13,429 nucleotides of DNA, from contig VAYG01000063.1 of NCBI GenBank assembly GCA_005885015.1, positions 1,413 through 14,841 of the forward strand, written 5' to 3'. The DNA comes from Actinomycetota bacterium. Its GTDB lineage: Bacteria > Actinomycetota > UBA4738. The position numbers were made by a program, and so were the translations under genes. This document shows positions 1 through 5,976 of this stretch, in pieces (within the stretch, counting starts at the first letter, position 1; every line of letters starts with the position of its first letter). The notes beneath the pieces were generated by a model. That model was not told the DNA's origin, did not search any database, and saw nothing but the letters and a program-made list of their open reading frames with translations.

Positions 1-965
1 CCCGCACCTCCACCCCCGGCAAGGGGAGGCCGATCGACCCGGGCTTGGCCACCGGTCCCACGGCGTTCGAGGTGACCACCGGCGAACACTCCGTGAGGCC
101 GTAGCCCTCCCAGACCTCGATCCCGAACCGGTCTCGGAACGCCATCAACACCGCCGGCGGAAGTGGCGCGGCACCCGATACGGCCAGGCGAACGGAGGAG
201 ACGTCCGGGATCTGGTGGCCGGCATCGGCCAGCTCGACCCACGCCGAAAACATGGGCGGGGCGCCGGGCAGGACGGTGATCCCGTGGCGGGCGATCAGCT
301 CCAGGGCGTCCCCCGGGTCGAATCGGTCGACCATCACGATCGTCGCGCCGGATCTCACGGCCAGGCCAAGAACGACGTTGAGGCCGTAGATGTGGAACAG
401 CGGAAGGGCCAGGAACACGGCGTCGTCGGAAGTCTCCTCCAGCCGGGGGACCAGGGACATCTGCTCGAGGTTCGTACGGAGGTTGCCGTGGGAGAGCATG
501 GCTCCCTTCGGCGCCGCGGTGGTTCCGGATGTGTAGGCGATCACGGCGAGGTCCTCGTCGTCGGCGTCGACCTCCGGCGGCTCGGCCTCCGTGGCCATGG
601 CCTCCTCGAGGGAGATCGCGGACGGCCAGGAGGCCGGGGAGGCTCCCCATCTCTGTAACTGCCAGCTTCGCCCCGGCATCGGCCAGGATGTAGCCGAGCT
701 CCTCGGACGTGAGCGCCACGTTCAGCGGGCACACCACCGCCCCCGCCCGCAGGGCGCCGTACAGCGTGGTCACGAACTCGGGCACGTTGCCGGCCAGGAG
801 GGCCACCCGGTCCCCGGGCTCCACGCCCAGACCGCGCAGCGCGGCAGCCGTCAGGTCGGCGCGGTCGTCCAGGTCGGCGAAGGAGAGCGTCCTTCCATGG
901 AACACGATGGCCGGCTTGGCCGGATGGTCCTGGGCCGCGTCGCGGAGCAGCTGGGCGAGGTTCAC
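1..965 (-). CDS. Acyl-CoA synthetase (AMP-binding), 3' part beyond left edge, frame-disrupted
   Basis: An ANL-superfamily acid:CoA ligase, which activates a carboxylic acid (probably a fatty acid) with ATP to an acyl-adenylate and then transfers it to CoA. The GTG start at 965 overlaps the stop of the upstream gene by 4 nt (GTGA), so translation is probably coupled. The N-terminal part reads VNLAQLLRDAAQDHP and continues for about 110 residues with normal family sequence. The reading frame then changes near 605-640. After it come the P-loop YTSGTTAAPKG (about 503-537) and the adenylation motif GYGLTECSP (81-106). The family normally has roughly 20 more residues between LAVRDLP and ISLEEAMA, so a short coding loss as well as a frame change is likely. 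The C-terminal subdomain with the catalytic lysine lies outside the window. The family call is firm; the substrate cannot be told. Confidence 0.85.
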   Translation of the reverse strand, partial: MNLAQLLRDAAQDHPAKPAIVFHGRTLSFADLDDRADLTAAALRGLGVEPGDRVALLAGNVPEFVTTLYGALRAGAVVCPLNVALTSEELGYILADAGAKLAVTEMGSLPGLLAVRDLPRGGHGHGGRAAGGRRRRRGPRRDRLHIRNHRGAEGSHALPRQPPYEPRADVPGPPAGGDFRRRRVPGPSAVPHLRPQRRSWPGREIRRDDRDGRPIRPGGRPGADRPPRDHRPARRPAHVFGVGRAGRCRPPDPGRLLRSPGRIGCRATSAGGVDGVPRPVRDRGLGGLRPHGVFAGGHLERRGTGGQARVDRPPLAGGGGA

Positions 966-1899
966 GCTCCCACCTCCGCGAACTCCCTGGTGACGGCCGA
1001 GGCCGGCGTCGTCCCGGCCCACTCCGCATGGGTGGTGCCGCGGGATTCGAGGAGCGCCACCTCCTCGAACCCACCGCGCCGCCGCTCGAACAGGGCCAGC
1101 CGGCACGAGGCGATCTCGGAGTTGTGGCAGTACCGAGGCCGGCCGTCGGGATCCCGGTCAGCCGGTACCTTCGGTTCTCCAGGTCCACCCGCCACATGCC
1201 CAGGCTGAACTCGCGTCGCGGACTCACCTTGACCAGACGGATCCACCGATCCCCCCAGCGGATGCCGATGGAGGTCAGGAAGGGCGTGCGGATCGGCCCT
1301 CGCCGGCCCTGCGCCGTGAGTGCGTGGACGACCGAGTCCTCGTCCAGGAAATCGCCGCAGTGGGCCCACGCCCAGCGCTCGGCATGGCGGGTGCCGAACA
1401 GATGCCCCTGCTGGCCCGGCGCGTCCGCGACGTCCACGGTTCGGCCGTCCACGCTGATCGATCCATAGAACCTGGTGTCCACGTTGGGCGAGAACGGCTT
1501 GGTCGGGGCGATCGCTCCCCTGTACATGAATGAGGGGAGCAAGCGATGGGTCGGTGGGCCGGTCGGCCAGAAGAGGTTCCATCGCGCCTCGTGACCACCT
1601 CCCTGCACGGACCCTTCGGCGCGCTCGGAGGACATCACGGTGCCGGCCACGCGCACGTCGAAGACGCCCGGGTCGAGCGACCAGTCCGACGAGGTCCGGT
1701 GGATGCCGAAGGTTGTCTCGGGGTCGGCGGGGTCGAAGCGAGCGAACCACACGCCGGCCGTGCCCCGGCCGCGGGGCGGCGAGTGGTAGGTGGAGCGGAT
1801 CCAGTAGCCCACCCCGGAGGAGCGGTCCGTCAGGGTGAGGAACCAGACCTCGTACATGCCGGGTCCCACCGCCCGGTGCGCGTTGTCCACCTCGCTCAC
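962..1899 (-). CDS. CrtC/AttH/tocopherol cyclase-like lipocalin-fold protein, one-base frameshift
   Basis: Most similar by eye to the CrtC/AttH/Svf1 calycin-type proteins, a group that includes hydroxyneurosporene (carotenoid) hydratase and tocopherol cyclase relatives. The best landmark is GHLFGTRHAERWAWAHC near the middle. The GTG start at 1899 was chosen because a TATCCT box lies 7 nt upstream and MYEVWFLTLTD follows soon after. The frame changes at 1153-1155: the first 248 or so residues run to RYRLTG, and the natural continuation (DPDGRPRYCHNSEIASC to the stop at 962) is in another frame. Adding one G to the GGG run (minus strand) restores an uninterrupted protein of about 312 residues. 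The stop overlaps the start of the acyl-CoA synthetase by 4 nt. No signal peptide is seen. The true substrate is unknown; no carotenoid genes are nearby, so I would not call it crtC. Confidence 0.7.
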
Positions 1900-1906
1900 G
1901 GCGCGA

Positions 1907-1912
1907 AGGATA
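1907..1912 (-). promoter_or_regulatory. -10 box TATCCT for a leaderless CrtC-like transcript
   Basis: On the minus strand TATCCT is followed by 7 nt and then the GTG start at 1899, the TANNNT-N6-9-start arrangement typical of leaderless actinobacterial genes. No convincing Shine-Dalgarno sequence precedes the GTG and no clear -35 box is seen. Confidence 0.5.
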
Positions 1913-1920
1913 CCCGCCCC

Positions 1921-1926
1921 TAGAAT
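1921..1926 (+). promoter_or_regulatory. -10 box TAGAAT for the sugar isomerase gene
   Basis: TAGAAT lies 12 nt before the ATG at 1939, which would give a 5' leader of only about 5 nt. It sits 8 nt from the opposing TATCCT box, so the two divergent promoters share the 39-nt spacer and polymerases would interfere. Confidence 0.4.
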
Positions 1927-1938
1927 TGCGGCTCGACC

Positions 1939-2711
1939 ATGAGAAAGCGCAGGGCGAGCCGGCGCCCTCCCCGTCCGAAGATCGCCTTCTCCACGGCCCC
2001 GTTCTTCCGGCGGCCCGTCCGTGAGGCGCTCCGGCACGCCGCCGACGCTGGCTTCGAGGCGGTCGAGGTGATGAGCACGGGCTGCGCATCGACGCCATCC
2101 ACGCACCCTTCCTGCTGGTCACCCGCCGCGTCTGGGGGGCCGAACCGACCGGGAAGATCTATCGGGCCGTGCACCTGGCCGAAGAGGTGGGCGCCCCCCT
2201 CGTGGTCATCCACCCCCCCTACGTGTGGCAGGTCCGTTTCCGCCGGTGGGCCCAGGAGAACCTGGCCGAGTTCTCCGAGCGCACGGGGGTGACGGTCGCG
2301 GTGGAGAACATGTTCCCGATCCGGCTTCGAGGAGACCGCGGTCTGCGCTTCCACGCCAGCCAGGACCTGGAAGATATCGACCGCTTCCCCCATCTCGTCC
2401 TGGACACGAGCCACGCGGCTGTATCCAACCTGGACATCCGCGAGTTCTACGGGCAATACCGGGACCGCATCCGCCACGTCCACCTGTCCAACAATGCAGG
2501 GAAGGGGTGGGACTCGCACCTGCCGGTTCACCAGGACGGCGTCCTCCCCCTTGGGGAATTCCTGGGCGACCTGGCCGCGGACGGCTTCACCGGGAGCGTC
2601 TCGCTCGAGCTCGACCTCCGGCCGTGGATGCAGGACGAGGACGAGCTTCGAGGCGTGCTCGTGCAGAACCGGGAGTTCTGCGAACGGCGCCTGTCCGTGG
2701 CCAGGGCGTAG
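1939..2711 (+). CDS. Sugar phosphate isomerase/epimerase (AP endonuclease 2-type TIM barrel), frame-disrupted
   Basis: A xylose isomerase-like TIM-barrel protein, a family that isomerises or epimerises sugars, inositols or related compounds with a divalent metal. The start region reads KIAFSTAPFFRRPVREALRHA and reaches EAVEVM. The frame then changes at about 2071-2082 and the rest continues as LRIDAIHAPFLLVTRRVWG. Barrel strands with likely metal ligands follow: VVIHPPYVWQ, VAVENMFP (Glu), VLDTSH (Asp/His), HVHLSN (His) and SLELDL (Glu). The composite is about 257 residues. Relatives usually carry around 15 more residues between VEVM and the strand before HAPF, so a small deletion as well as a frame change is likely. 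A shorter reading from a GTG at 2169 would lack the first barrel strands. The substrate is unknown, and the neighbouring genes do not suggest one. Confidence 0.8.
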
Positions 2712-2730
2712 GTCGGCCGGAGACCTCTGC

Positions 2731-2736
2731 TAGCCT
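2731..2736 (+). promoter_or_regulatory. -10 box TAGCCT for a leaderless small membrane protein gene
   Basis: TAGCCT followed by 7 nt and the GTG at 2744. No Shine-Dalgarno sequence precedes the GTG. The box lies 19 nt after the isomerase stop, so the small gene may have its own leaderless transcript as well as readthrough. Confidence 0.4.
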
Positions 2737-2743
2737 CCGACGC

Positions 2744-2893
2744 GTGCGCAGGTTCACGTTCATCACGCTGGTCGTGCTGTTCCTGCTCATCGTCATCGCC
2801 GCGGTGTTCAAGTGGAACGGCGGCAGGGAGGGGCGGCGGCCGGGGCCCGGGGTCACCCTCACACCGACCCCCTCCCCGTCGGCGTCGCCATGA
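2744..2893 (+). CDS. Small single-pass membrane protein, 49 aa, unknown function
   Basis: Not recognised as a known family. The GTG start at 2744 gives VRRFTF, a hydrophobic helix of about 18 residues (FITLVVLFLLIVIAAVF, roughly residues 6-23), then a basic glycine-rich linker (GGREGRR) and a tail rich in Thr, Pro and Ser ending TPTPSPSASP. This is the architecture of a small membrane-anchored protein with a disordered tail. It follows the sugar isomerase by 32 nt on the same strand. As read, it overlaps the 3' end of the convergent TolB-like gene by 35 nt. If the frameshift proposed in that gene is corrected, the two genes end 18 nt apart with no overlap, which supports this being real. The reading is short, so confidence is moderate. 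Confidence 0.55.
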   Translation: MRRFTFITLVVLFLLIVIAAVFKWNGGREGRRPGPGVTLTPTPSPSASP

Positions 2894-3845
2894 CCGCCAG
2901 CGCGGCTCTCGCTATGGAAGCGGTTGCCAGTCGGGGTGGTTTGTCGAAAGCCGCGTCGGTGGTGACCTGGCGGACGTTGGACCCGTCCGCATCCATCACG
3001 TAGAGATCGATCCCCGTCTCCCAGCCATCCGGGGTGGTGTCCCTTTCGAAGGCGATCTCGGTGCCGTCCGGCGACCACGTCGGATCGTTGTCGAAGACGT
3101 ACCCCTTCGTCAGCCGGGTGATCTCTCCGGTCGACAGGTCGATCGTGAACAGGTGGAAGACGGAGGGCGGGACCGAGCGACGGTTGCTGCTGAACACCAG
3201 TTGCGTCCCGTCCGGCGACCAGTCCGGGGCGAACGAGTAGCTGTGGCCGCTGGTGAACTTCGTCCGGCCGCTGCCGTCGGCGTTCATCACGTACAGGTGG
3301 TACCCGAGATAGGAGGCGATCCGGGACCCATCCGGCGACCACTTGGGGTCGAACCCGATGCCGAGACGGCGCAGACCTGAGCCGTCGGCGTTCATGAGCA
3401 TGATGATCCCGTGCGGACCCGAGAGCCGATTGAACAGGATCTGTGTGCCGTCCGGGGACCACGAGGGGCTGAAGTCCGTGGCGGTCCCCCGGGTCAGCCG
3501 CGTCTGACCGGTGCCGTCGGCGTTCGCGACGAAGATGTCTCGGGTCCCGTACAGATCGCTGGTGTACATCACCTTGCTGCCGTCGGGTGACCACGCCGGG
3601 TCGTACTCGTTCACTTCGCTATCGAAGATCCGCTTCATGTGCGAGCCGTCGGACTCGACCCGGAACAGGTCGAAGTCGCCGCCGATGCTCGCGTCGAAGG
3701 CGATCAGCCCGTTCGACCCGGGGAACTTCGCCTCGGAGGTCGAGCGGCGCTGGAGGACGAACGAGACCACGGCCACGGCCACGAGCACGGCGAGCGCGGT
3801 GGGATGGCGGACGGCCCAGCGACGCCGGCCTGGATCCCAGACCAT
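2859..3845 (-). CDS. Membrane-anchored TolB-like six-repeat beta-propeller (PD40)
   Basis: A WD40-like/PD40 beta-propeller resembling the C-terminal part of TolB. Residues 17-32 form one hydrophobic helix (TALAVLVAVAVVSFVL) that probably anchors the protein with the propeller outside. Six repeat units follow; five carry the clear signature WSPDG and strands such as LYVMNADGSG, and the first is degenerate (GLIAFDASIGG). Such propellers usually bind partners and are rarely catalytic. The C-terminus is odd: after FDKPP the frame as read gives a low-complexity tail to 2859. Another frame gives PDWQPLP and a TAG at 2912, a common ending of this family. One extra C in the run at 2933-2936 explains the difference and predicts a 310-residue protein. 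The ATG at 3845 has a TACATT box 9 nt upstream. A TolB of the Tol-Pal system is unlikely because no other Tol gene is present. Confidence 0.85.
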   Translation of the reverse strand: MVWDPGRRRWAVRHPTALAVLVAVAVVSFVLQRRSTSEAKFPGSNGLIAFDASIGGDFDLFRVESDGSHMKRIFDSEVNEYDPAWSPDGSKVMYTSDLYGTRDIFVANADGTGQTRLTRGTATDFSPSWSPDGTQILFNRLSGPHGIIMLMNADGSGLRRLGIGFDPKWSPDGSRIASYLGYHLYVMNADGSGRTKFTSGHSYSFAPDWSPDGTQLVFSSNRRSVPPSVFHLFTIDLSTGEITRLTKGYVFDNDPTWSPDGTEIAFERDTTPDGWETGIDLYVMDADGSNVRQVTTDAAFDKPPRLATASIARAALAVMATPTGRGSV

Positions 3846-3854
3846 GGCCGCCGG

Positions 3855-3860
3855 AATGTA
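3855..3860 (-). promoter_or_regulatory. -10-like box TACATT upstream of the TolB-like gene
   Basis: TACATT lies 9 nt before the ATG at 3845, in the 42-nt gap after the SAM hydrolase stop. No Shine-Dalgarno sequence is visible. It would give a leader of about 2 nt, so a separate near-leaderless transcript is plausible, but the sequence is short and weak evidence. Confidence 0.3.
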
Positions 3861-3887
3861 TGCGTCCGCCTTGCGGGGGTCAACCGG

Positions 3888-4712
3888 TCAGCCGGGGCGG
3901 GAGAGGGACACCGGGTCCCCGGGGAAGAGGCCGAGCGCCTCCGCCGCGTTCCCCCGGTTCAGCACGATGGCCACCCAGCCGCTGGAGTCGAGGATCAGCC
4001 CGAACTCGCCTTCGGTCACGTCGCCGAAGGTTCGGGCCCTCCGGACCCTGGTGGAGCGACCGCGGCCGGACAGCTCGAGGCGCTCCACGCTTGCCAGGCC
4101 TGCCTCGGCCAGATCCTCGTCTCGGGCGGAGAGCTGGACGTTGCCGAAGCGGTCCACCCCGAGGACCTCCGCGTCGACCAACCCCTCGCCGAGGCCTGCC
4201 CGGGGCAGCTCCAGAGCGACCAGCGATTCCGGGTTCACCGGCCGGCCCAACTGCTCGAGGAGCATCCCGGCGGCGAGGTGCGCCGCGGCGGGAGCGAAGA
4301 TGTCCCGGCCGTGGAACGTCCACGACACCGGCTGCAACAGGACCGACGGCGAGGAGATCTCCACGGCGTGAGCCACGCCGCCATCCTCGGCCCAGGCCAG
4401 GGACAGCAGCCCGTTGTCGGGGCCGACCATCGCCCGTCCCCCGCGGGCCGTCTCCACCGCAAGGGGGCGCCGCGGCGTTCCCACCCCCGGATCGACCACG
4501 CCCAGCACGACCGCTTCGGCCGGCAGGAACCGGAGGGACCGATGGAGGATCAGCGCCCCGGCCAGCACGTCCTGCGGCGTCACGGCGTGGGTGAGGTGGA
4601 TCACCGGGCTGCGAGGGGAGATCGAAGCGATGACCGCGTGACAGATCCCGACGAACTCGTCGTCCGTCCCGTAGTCCGAGAGGAAAACGATGGGGCGCGG
4701 ATCGCGCTGCAC
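3888..4712 (-). CDS. S-adenosylmethionine hydrolase (SAM hydroxide adenosyltransferase, DUF62)
   Basis: A member of the fluorinase/chlorinase/DUF62 family. Most bacterial members use water as nucleophile and split S-adenosylmethionine into adenosine and methionine. The 274-residue reading is full length with all key motifs: LSDYGTDDEFVG (11-22), VVDPGVGTPRR (72-82), GPDNGLL (97-103) and FHGRDIFAPAAAHLA (133-147). The Asp-Arg-His set thought to activate water corresponds to D74, R81 and H134. A shorter C-terminal beta domain follows, with DRFGNVQLS near residue 189 as in the family. The GTG start at 4712 lies 27 nt after the bS22 stop, so the two genes probably share a transcript. Halogenase activity is unlikely because no associated pathway is present, but sequence alone does not exclude it. 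Confidence 0.9.
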   Translation of the reverse strand: MQRDPRPIVFLSDYGTDDEFVGICHAVIASISPRSPVIHLTHAVTPQDVLAGALILHRSLRFLPAEAVVLGVVDPGVGTPRRPLAVETARGGRAMVGPDNGLLSLAWAEDGGVAHAVEISSPSVLLQPVSWTFHGRDIFAPAAAHLAAGMLLEQLGRPVNPESLVALELPRAGLGEGLVDAEVLGVDRFGNVQLSARDEDLAEAGLASVERLELSGRGRSTRVRRARTFGDVTEGEFGLILDSSGWVAIVLNRGNAAEALGLFPGDPVSLSRPG

Positions 4713-4739
4713 CGGACCGCCCTGTCCGAACGGGGGTCG

Positions 4740-4841
4740 CTACCTCCCCTGCTGGCGCCGTTGCCAGCGGGTCTTCTTCAACAGCTTCTTGTGCTTCTTC
4801 TTCCGCATCTTCTTGCGGCGTTTCTTGACGACCGAGGGCAA
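4740..4841 (-). CDS. Ribosomal protein bS22-type, AURKAIP1/COX24 domain, 33 aa
   Basis: A 33-residue, extremely basic protein: PSVVKKRRKKMRKKKHKK, then LLKKTRWQRRQQGR to the end. Length and pattern match the small 30S protein called bS22 in mycobacterial ribosome structures, annotated elsewhere as an AURKAIP1/COX24-domain protein. There it sits among 16S rRNA helices near the decoding region. The start is TTG at 4841, which gives exactly the family length; AAAGGA lies 6 nt upstream. Longer in-frame readings from 5054 overlap the real kinase gene and have no such similarity. The gene lies 37 nt after the Clp1-like kinase and 27 nt before the SAM hydrolase, on the same strand. Being very short with a TTG start, it would be missed easily by gene callers. 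Confidence 0.88.
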   Translation of the reverse strand: MPSVVKKRRKKMRKKKHKKLLKKTRWQRRQQGR

Positions 4842-4847
4842 GCTTCG

Positions 4848-4853
4848 TCCTTT
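4848..4853 (-). promoter_or_regulatory. Ribosome-binding site AAAGGA deciding the TTG start of bS22
   Basis: Minus-strand AAAGGA, then 6 nt, then TTG at 4841. It selects the TTG that gives the conserved 33-residue protein over any longer in-frame start. Confidence 0.6.
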
Positions 4854-4878
4854 CCAGTCGGTGCGGCAGGGCGAGAGT

Positions 4879-5740
4879 CTAGTCGGTTCCGAACAGGTTC
4901 CGCAGGTCGACGCGGCGGACCTTGTACCCGTCCTCCAGCCGGACGGATCCCAGCTTGAGCGCCTTCGGGCCCTCCTCCACCGGCGAGAGCAGGCGCAACA
5001 CGCCCTCCTCCTCCGAGTACTCGAGGTAGCCCAGGCCGATGTAGCTGCTCTCACCGTCCGACAGGCCGACCAGGAGGCGGTCGAGCTGGGATGGCTCGAA
5101 CAGCGCGGGCAGGGCCGGCATGAACACGGTCGGCTTGACCCGCCACCGCTGGAGGGAGCCGCCGAAGTACCGTTCGAAGGCGGCCACGCGGTTGCGGGCC
5201 CGCTCCTCGACCGACATCGAACGGACGTCCGGATCGACCGCGAGTGTCACGACCTCGGTGTCGAAGAATCGCTGGATGATGCCGAGCAAGGGGTCCAGCT
5301 CCTCCCCGCGCTGGAGGCCGATCACCACATCGGGTTGGAGCAGCTCGACCTTGTGGTACTTGAGGAGCTGACCGTACACGCCCGAGACCATGCCGCTGGT
5401 GTCGACCACCACGAGGTCCGCCTCCTCTTCATAGGATCGGGCCAGCAGCCTCCCGGCTCCGACCACGAGGGGAAGCAGCTGCCCCTGCGGAGACGTGGAT
5501 CCGACGAAGTAGAGGGCGTCGGGCTTCCCCATCGAGGCCGGGTCGAGGTCTTCCTGCGCCCGGAGCATCCGCAGCGTGACCGAGGTGGGCGGCCCCACGG
5601 TCTTCTGGCCGAGGTCGGCGTCGAGATACGCCACCGATCATCCGGCCCAGCGTGCTCTTCCCCGAGTCGAGCCCGCCGATCATCATCGCCACCCGGCCGG
5701 TCTCGGCCACGCGGTCCACGACCGCCTTGTACTGCTCCAC
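4879..5740 (-). CDS. Clp1/Grc3-type P-loop polynucleotide kinase-like protein, frame-disrupted
   Basis: Resembles the Clp1_P family, whose characterised members phosphorylate 5'-hydroxyl ends of RNA or DNA. The first frame (GTG at 5740, AGGAG 4 nt upstream) carries the Walker A motif GGLDSGKST. After a frame change at about 5635-5645 come VAYLDADLGQ (Clp1-type lid/base motif), VGSTSPQG, DTSGMVSGVYGQLLKYHK, LQPDVVIGLQRGEEL and RSMSVEERARNRVAAFERYF, all in family order. About 10 residues seem missing between GKST and the DxD motif, so a deletion of around 30 nt plus the frame change is likely. The C-terminal 110 residues form an extra domain that I do not recognise. The gene heads a minus-strand unit with bS22 and a SAM hydrolase. 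Its leader is unusual (see the 5741-5976 entry). Clp1-like proteins are best known from archaea and eukaryotes; the bacterial role is unclear. If the lesion is real, the protein would be inactive. Confidence 0.8.
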
Positions 5741-5760
5741 GCCTCTCCTTCCGGGAGGCG
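5740..5760 (-). promoter_or_regulatory. Hairpin enclosing the kinase ribosome-binding site
   Basis: On the minus strand CGCCTC (5755-5760) pairs perfectly with GAGGCG (5740-5745), leaving a 9-nt loop. The AGGAG overlaps the loop and the 3' arm, and the 3' arm ends on the first base of the GTG start. It could limit initiation on the Clp1-like mRNA. The stem is only 6 bp and may be chance in GC-rich DNA. Confidence 0.3.
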
Positions 5761-5776
5761 CCGTCGAAGGGTCGGC

Positions 5777-5923
5777 TCAGGCGCGCTCGGTCAACCGCGC
5801 TCCTCGCATCGGTCGGGCCCTCCCGTGATGGCGGGTGAGCGGCCCAGAGAGTTCGCCTGCACCGATTCGGACACGTCCATATCGCGTGAAATCCCTTCGA
5901 ACAGCGTCCCGCTGGTGGTCCAT
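5777..5923 (-). CDS. Possible leaderless upstream ORF, 48 aa
   Basis: ATG at 5923 to TGA at 5777, starting MDHQRDAVRRDFTRYG. It begins 8 nt after TACAAT, the best -10 match in the window, and ends 37 nt before the kinase start. The protein is arginine-rich and resembles nothing I recognise. Codon third positions are much less GC-rich than in the neighbours, so it may be a regulatory leader frame or chance. Reported mainly because promoter and start codon fit so well. Confidence 0.25.
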   Translation of the reverse strand: MDHQRDAVRRDFTRYGRVRIGAGELSGPLTRHHGRARPMRGARLTERA

Positions 5924-5931
5924 CGGGGCCG

Positions 5932-5937
5932 ATTGTA
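5932..5937 (-). promoter_or_regulatory. -10 box TACAAT, likely promoter of the kinase-bS22-SAM hydrolase unit
   Basis: TACAAT differs from the consensus -10 at one position. No TTGACA-like -35 is found 16-18 nt upstream. Transcription would start close to 5925-5923, giving the Clp1-like mRNA a leader of about 185 nt. Confidence 0.4.
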
Positions 5938-5976
5938 CCGACCGGCCGCGGGCGATCCCAGGCGCAGGAGCGCGCC

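Larger units (their letters stand above)
5741..5976. other. 236-nt gap: leader of the Clp1-like gene
   Basis: The gap lies between the Clp1-like start and the phosphatase stop. On the minus strand it holds TACAAT (5932-5937), an ATG 8 nt after it at 5923 opening a 48-codon frame (stop 5777-5779), and a hairpin at 5740-5760 around the kinase ribosome-binding site. The third-position GC of the small frame is clearly below that of neighbouring genes, so a conserved coding gene is doubtful. A 5-bp hairpin (5961-5976) follows the phosphatase stop with no T run. No tRNA, riboswitch class or other RNA was recognised. Confidence 0.5.

Noticed and set aside
541..2106. 521-codon minus-strand open frame covering two genes
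   Set aside because: Only the part from 1899 to about 1154 is protein-like (CrtC-like). The rest is an Arg/Pro/Gly-rich shadow of the coupled downstream genes, and the N-terminal extension beyond 1899 overlaps the divergent isomerase gene.
3050..3620. Repeated CCGTCCGGCGACCA-like units
   Set aside because: They encode the WSPDG turns of the TolB-like propeller and are explained by the protein repeats, not by a DNA repeat array.
4842..5054. 71-codon N-terminal extension of the bS22 frame
   Set aside because: It overlaps the Clp1-like gene, has shadow-frame composition, and would double or triple the family length. AAAGGA before the TTG marks the true start.
5771..5805. TTGACC as a -35 element near the kinase gene
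   Set aside because: At 17-18 nt downstream the sequence is CCCTTC or CCTTCG, with no -10 match, so it is not called a promoter.
5961..5976. GGCGC/GCGCC hairpin right after the phosphatase stop
   Set aside because: Only 5 bp with a 6-nt loop and no T run. Common by chance at this GC content, so not called a terminator.
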